33,616 nucleotides of DNA from DASYLJ01 sp036009625 (GTDB taxonomy: Bacteria > Desulfobacterota > Binatia > DP-6): NCBI GenBank assembly GCA_036009625.1, contig DASYLJ010000146.1:1-33616 (forward strand), read 5' to 3'. Positions 31,852-33,616 of the stretch are shown here, one piece after another (the first letter of the stretch is position 1; each line of letters opens with the position of its first letter). The position numbers and the translations under genes are program-made. Below the pieces are notes generated by a model that searched no databases, was not told where the DNA came from, and saw only the letters and a list, made by a program, of their open reading frames with translations.

Positions 31852-33459
31852 TCAGTTGGGGCGCAGACGGAACAGCGACGTGCGCTGGATCGTGGCGACG
31901 CGCTCGGCGTGGAACCGCTGCGCGGCGAGGAGCACGAGGGCCGGCATGAACTCGACCTTGAAGCTCAGGAGCGTCGACAGATAGACGGGTCGTCCCGATG
32001 CGACCAGGCGGTCGAGCGCAAGCGTCGCGGTGACCGGATCGAACTTCCCCGCGAACGCCTGGTCGATCCGCGCGCGCGCGGCCGGATCGGGGATGTCGGG
32101 GGCGATCTTGTGCCAGCGCACGGCGAAGCGATGGTCGTCGAGACAGAGCGGCACCCACCGCCGATCCGGCGCCAGCACGAGGAGCGACATGAAGTGGTCG
32201 TTCGAGCACGCGAGGATCACCGCGTCGGGCTCGATACGGCGCGATATCTCCCGCAACACCTCCGCCTCGTGCAGCACCTTGTCGCGGCCATACGGACTCG
32301 GCCCGCGCGCCACCAGCACGACGGCGAGCACGGCCAGACCGGCCGCGACGGCTCGGAGCGACACCGGCACGGTCGAGGCGACGCCCGCCGCGGCGATCGC
32401 TGCCAGCAGCGGAAGGACGGGCAGCAGGTACCGATCCTCCTGCCAAAAGAAGATGCCGTACGACCACAGCATCAGGACCGTGAAGCCGACGCCGAGCCAC
32501 AGCACCCGACGACGATCGCTGTCACCGCGCGCCGCGGCCACGCCGCCGACGGCCACCATGGCCGCCACCGCCACGCCGTAGAGCGCACCATCACCCGCGA
32601 GGAGGCGCGCGTAGTACCAGAGGTTTGGCAGCGTCCCCCCACCCTCGGGCGGGTCGCGCAGGAACCGCCAGGCGAAGCCCACGATCGGAGCCCAGAACCC
32701 ATAGCCCGTGCGCAGCGGGCCGCCGAACGTGTAGGCCTGGTAGACGAGCAACGGCAGGAGGGCGGCGAGCGTACCGAGACCCAGTGCGACGATCGACGTC
32801 ACCCGCTCGCGGCGCGAGCGATCGCGGGCGACGATGAGCATCGCGACGATCGGCGGAACGAGCAGACCGTTCGACATCCGTATCGTCGCAAGGAAACCCA
32901 GGCCCAGGCCGACGAGCGCCCACGCGACCGGACCGCGTCGCCGGCGGAGCGACACCAGCGCCGCGTACGCGAGCCAGGCGACGCCGCACGACGACGGCAC
33001 GTCGCTCATCACGGTCGTCGACCAGCGCGCGTGCAGCGGCGAGAACGCGACGATGCTCGCGGCAACGATCGCGCCCGGAATTCCTCCGGCGACGATGCCG
33101 AGCGCCCACGCCCCGGCGATGGCACCCGCCGCGGTGAGGAGCACCATGGCGACACCCGACCCCGGTCCGACGTCCCAGACGGCCAGCGCCGGAGCGAGCA
33201 GCACCGAGAACCCGAACGGATAGCGCGGGACGTACCGCTCGCCGTCGACCCGCACGTGGTAGCCCTCGCCCCGCAGCAGACTGCGAGCACCCTCCTCGTA
33301 CTCGAGCGCGTCCGGCCGCGGCCGCAGATCCTGCGCCAGGTCCGGCGTGGTCCAGCGCAACCAGACGCCCAATCCGACGATGGTGGCGAACAGTACAGCC
33401 GACGCGATGCGCCGCCCGCTCACGTGCATCCATCGCGGCCTCGCTGGCAAAGAGGTCAC
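31852..33459 (-). CDS. Multi-pass GT-C-like membrane glycosyltransferase (ArnT/PMT-type)
   Basis: A 535-aa membrane protein with about ten hydrophobic segments in the first 400 residues and a soluble C-terminal domain of about 130 aa. The first periplasmic loop carries Asp50 and Glu53 (RPRPDALEYEEGARSLLRGEGY), then YPFGFSVLLAPAL, the layout of GT-C enzymes such as ArnT/PMT family 39, which use polyprenyl-phosphate sugars. The exact DE or DD catalytic pair of GT39 is not seen, so the assignment is to fold rather than activity. The GTG at 33459 is chosen because GAGGAGGGAGG lies 4-8 bases upstream; a GTG at 33480 would add seven residues. The C-terminal region (DAVILACSNDHFMSLLVLAPDRR) resembles DUF-type tails of uncharacterised members. 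Confidence 0.75.
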   Translation of the reverse strand: MTSLPARPRWMHVSGRRIASAVLFATIVGLGVWLRWTTPDLAQDLRPRPDALEYEEGARSLLRGEGYHVRVDGERYVPRYPFGFSVLLAPALAVWDVGPGSGVAMVLLTAAGAIAGAWALGIVAGGIPGAIVAASIVAFSPLHARWSTTVMSDVPSSCGVAWLAYAALVSLRRRRGPVAWALVGLGLGFLATIRMSNGLLVPPIVAMLIVARDRSRRERVTSIVALGLGTLAALLPLLVYQAYTFGGPLRTGYGFWAPIVGFAWRFLRDPPEGGGTLPNLWYYARLLAGDGALYGVAVAAMVAVGGVAAARGDSDRRRVLWLGVGFTVLMLWSYGIFFWQEDRYLLPVLPLLAAIAAAGVASTVPVSLRAVAAGLAVLAVVLVARGPSPYGRDKVLHEAEVLREISRRIEPDAVILACSNDHFMSLLVLAPDRRWVPLCLDDHRFAVRWHKIAPDIPDPAARARIDQAFAGKFDPVTATLALDRLVASGRPVYLSTLLSFKVEFMPALVLLAAQRFHAERVATIQRTSLFRLRPN

Positions 33460-33524
33460 CCCGCCTCCCTCCTCAGGCACCCCTACCCAAAGACCCGGGG
33501 CGGCGGGGTGCCGCGTGCGGGCGA

Positions 33525-33616
33525 GGGGCAGCGGTCCCGAGCGAGTCGCGAGACGCGCGGGGGGCTGATGCGGGGCGCGGGGTGCCGCGCGAGCGTCGAG
33601 CGAAGACCGCTGTCCC
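33525..33616. repeat. Inverted repeat reaching the window edge
   Basis: CAGCGGTC at 33529-33536 pairs with GACCGCTG at 33605-33612. Three more G-C pairs and one G-T pair extend it to a 12-bp arm on each side, ending at the last base of the window, with a 68-base spacer. Within the same stretch CGGGGTGCCGCG occurs twice (near 33505 and 33579) as a direct repeat. It lies upstream of the glycosyltransferase gene and is otherwise non-coding in appearance. It may be part of a longer palindrome or leader RNA. Confidence 0.4.

Noticed and set aside
1..33616. CRISPR arrays, tRNA/rRNA genes, insertion sequences, phage genes
   Set aside because: I saw no regularly spaced direct repeats, no cloverleaf-type or rRNA sequence, and no transposase or integrase motifs on reading both strands.

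Overview
The window is a high-GC chromosomal segment with densely packed genes, many in tightly coupled operons (ATGA, GTGA or TGATG junctions), and no gene-free stretch over 300 bases. Family content suggests an uncultured, Gram-negative, deltaproteobacteria-like lineage. A Binatota- or Desulfobacterota/Myxococcota-related genome is my inference. The supporting features are a Thr/Ser-rich stalk on a secreted beta-helix protein, a secreted Asp-box protein ending in Cys-rich DDGNxCTTDxC modules, a sulfotransferase next to a DUF1214-type protein, and an rpoZ-dnaJ-rpoH operon. There are no tRNA or rRNA genes, CRISPR arrays, transposases or integrases.

Layout. 1-3458 (minus strand): a secreted parallel beta-helix protein, then an operon of a 100-aa protein and a Tat-exported amidase ending in a textbook hairpin terminator. 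3694-5949 (plus): a stand-alone molybdopterin/4Fe-4S oxidoreductase. It converges on the next operon across a ~40-bp imperfect inverted repeat. 6182-12111 (minus): the highlight, seven overlapping or nearly abutting genes in the transcription order KS, KS-like, ketoreductase, ACP, KS, KS-like, dehydratase. Each intact ketosynthase is followed by a partner that has lost the Cys-His-His triad, so the locus looks like a compact highly reducing type II polyketide (polyene) system with two KS/chain-length-factor-type pairs. It has no enoyl reductase, acyltransferase, phosphopantetheinyl transferase or thioesterase. 12174-12569: a small secreted protein of unknown function.

12632-17380 (minus): rpoZ, dnaJ (with half a zinc finger), rpoH (sigma-32), an ILVBL/HACL2-like thiamine-diphosphate enzyme and a CinA N-domain-type protein, spaced 10-20 bases apart. 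This is a heat-shock/transcription operon carrying two metabolic passengers. 17487-23209 (plus): a small ferritin-like protein, a sulfotransferase-family protein, a DUF1214-type protein, then a large secreted Asp-box protein behind a good sigma-70-type promoter.

23218-29552 (minus): a housekeeping run read as lgt, tlpA-like thioredoxin, ctpA, xseA, xseB, ispA-type prenyl synthase, tlyA and a DUF952 protein. This combines envelope maturation, exonuclease VII, isoprenoid synthesis and rRNA methylation. 29628-31822 (plus): dtd, a DUF1285 protein, trmL and a lipoprotein with a metallo-beta-lactamase-like fold whose metal-binding histidines are mostly replaced by Asp. 31852-33459 (minus): a multi-pass GT-C-like membrane glycosyltransferase. 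The last bases hold the arms of another inverted repeat that reaches the window edge.
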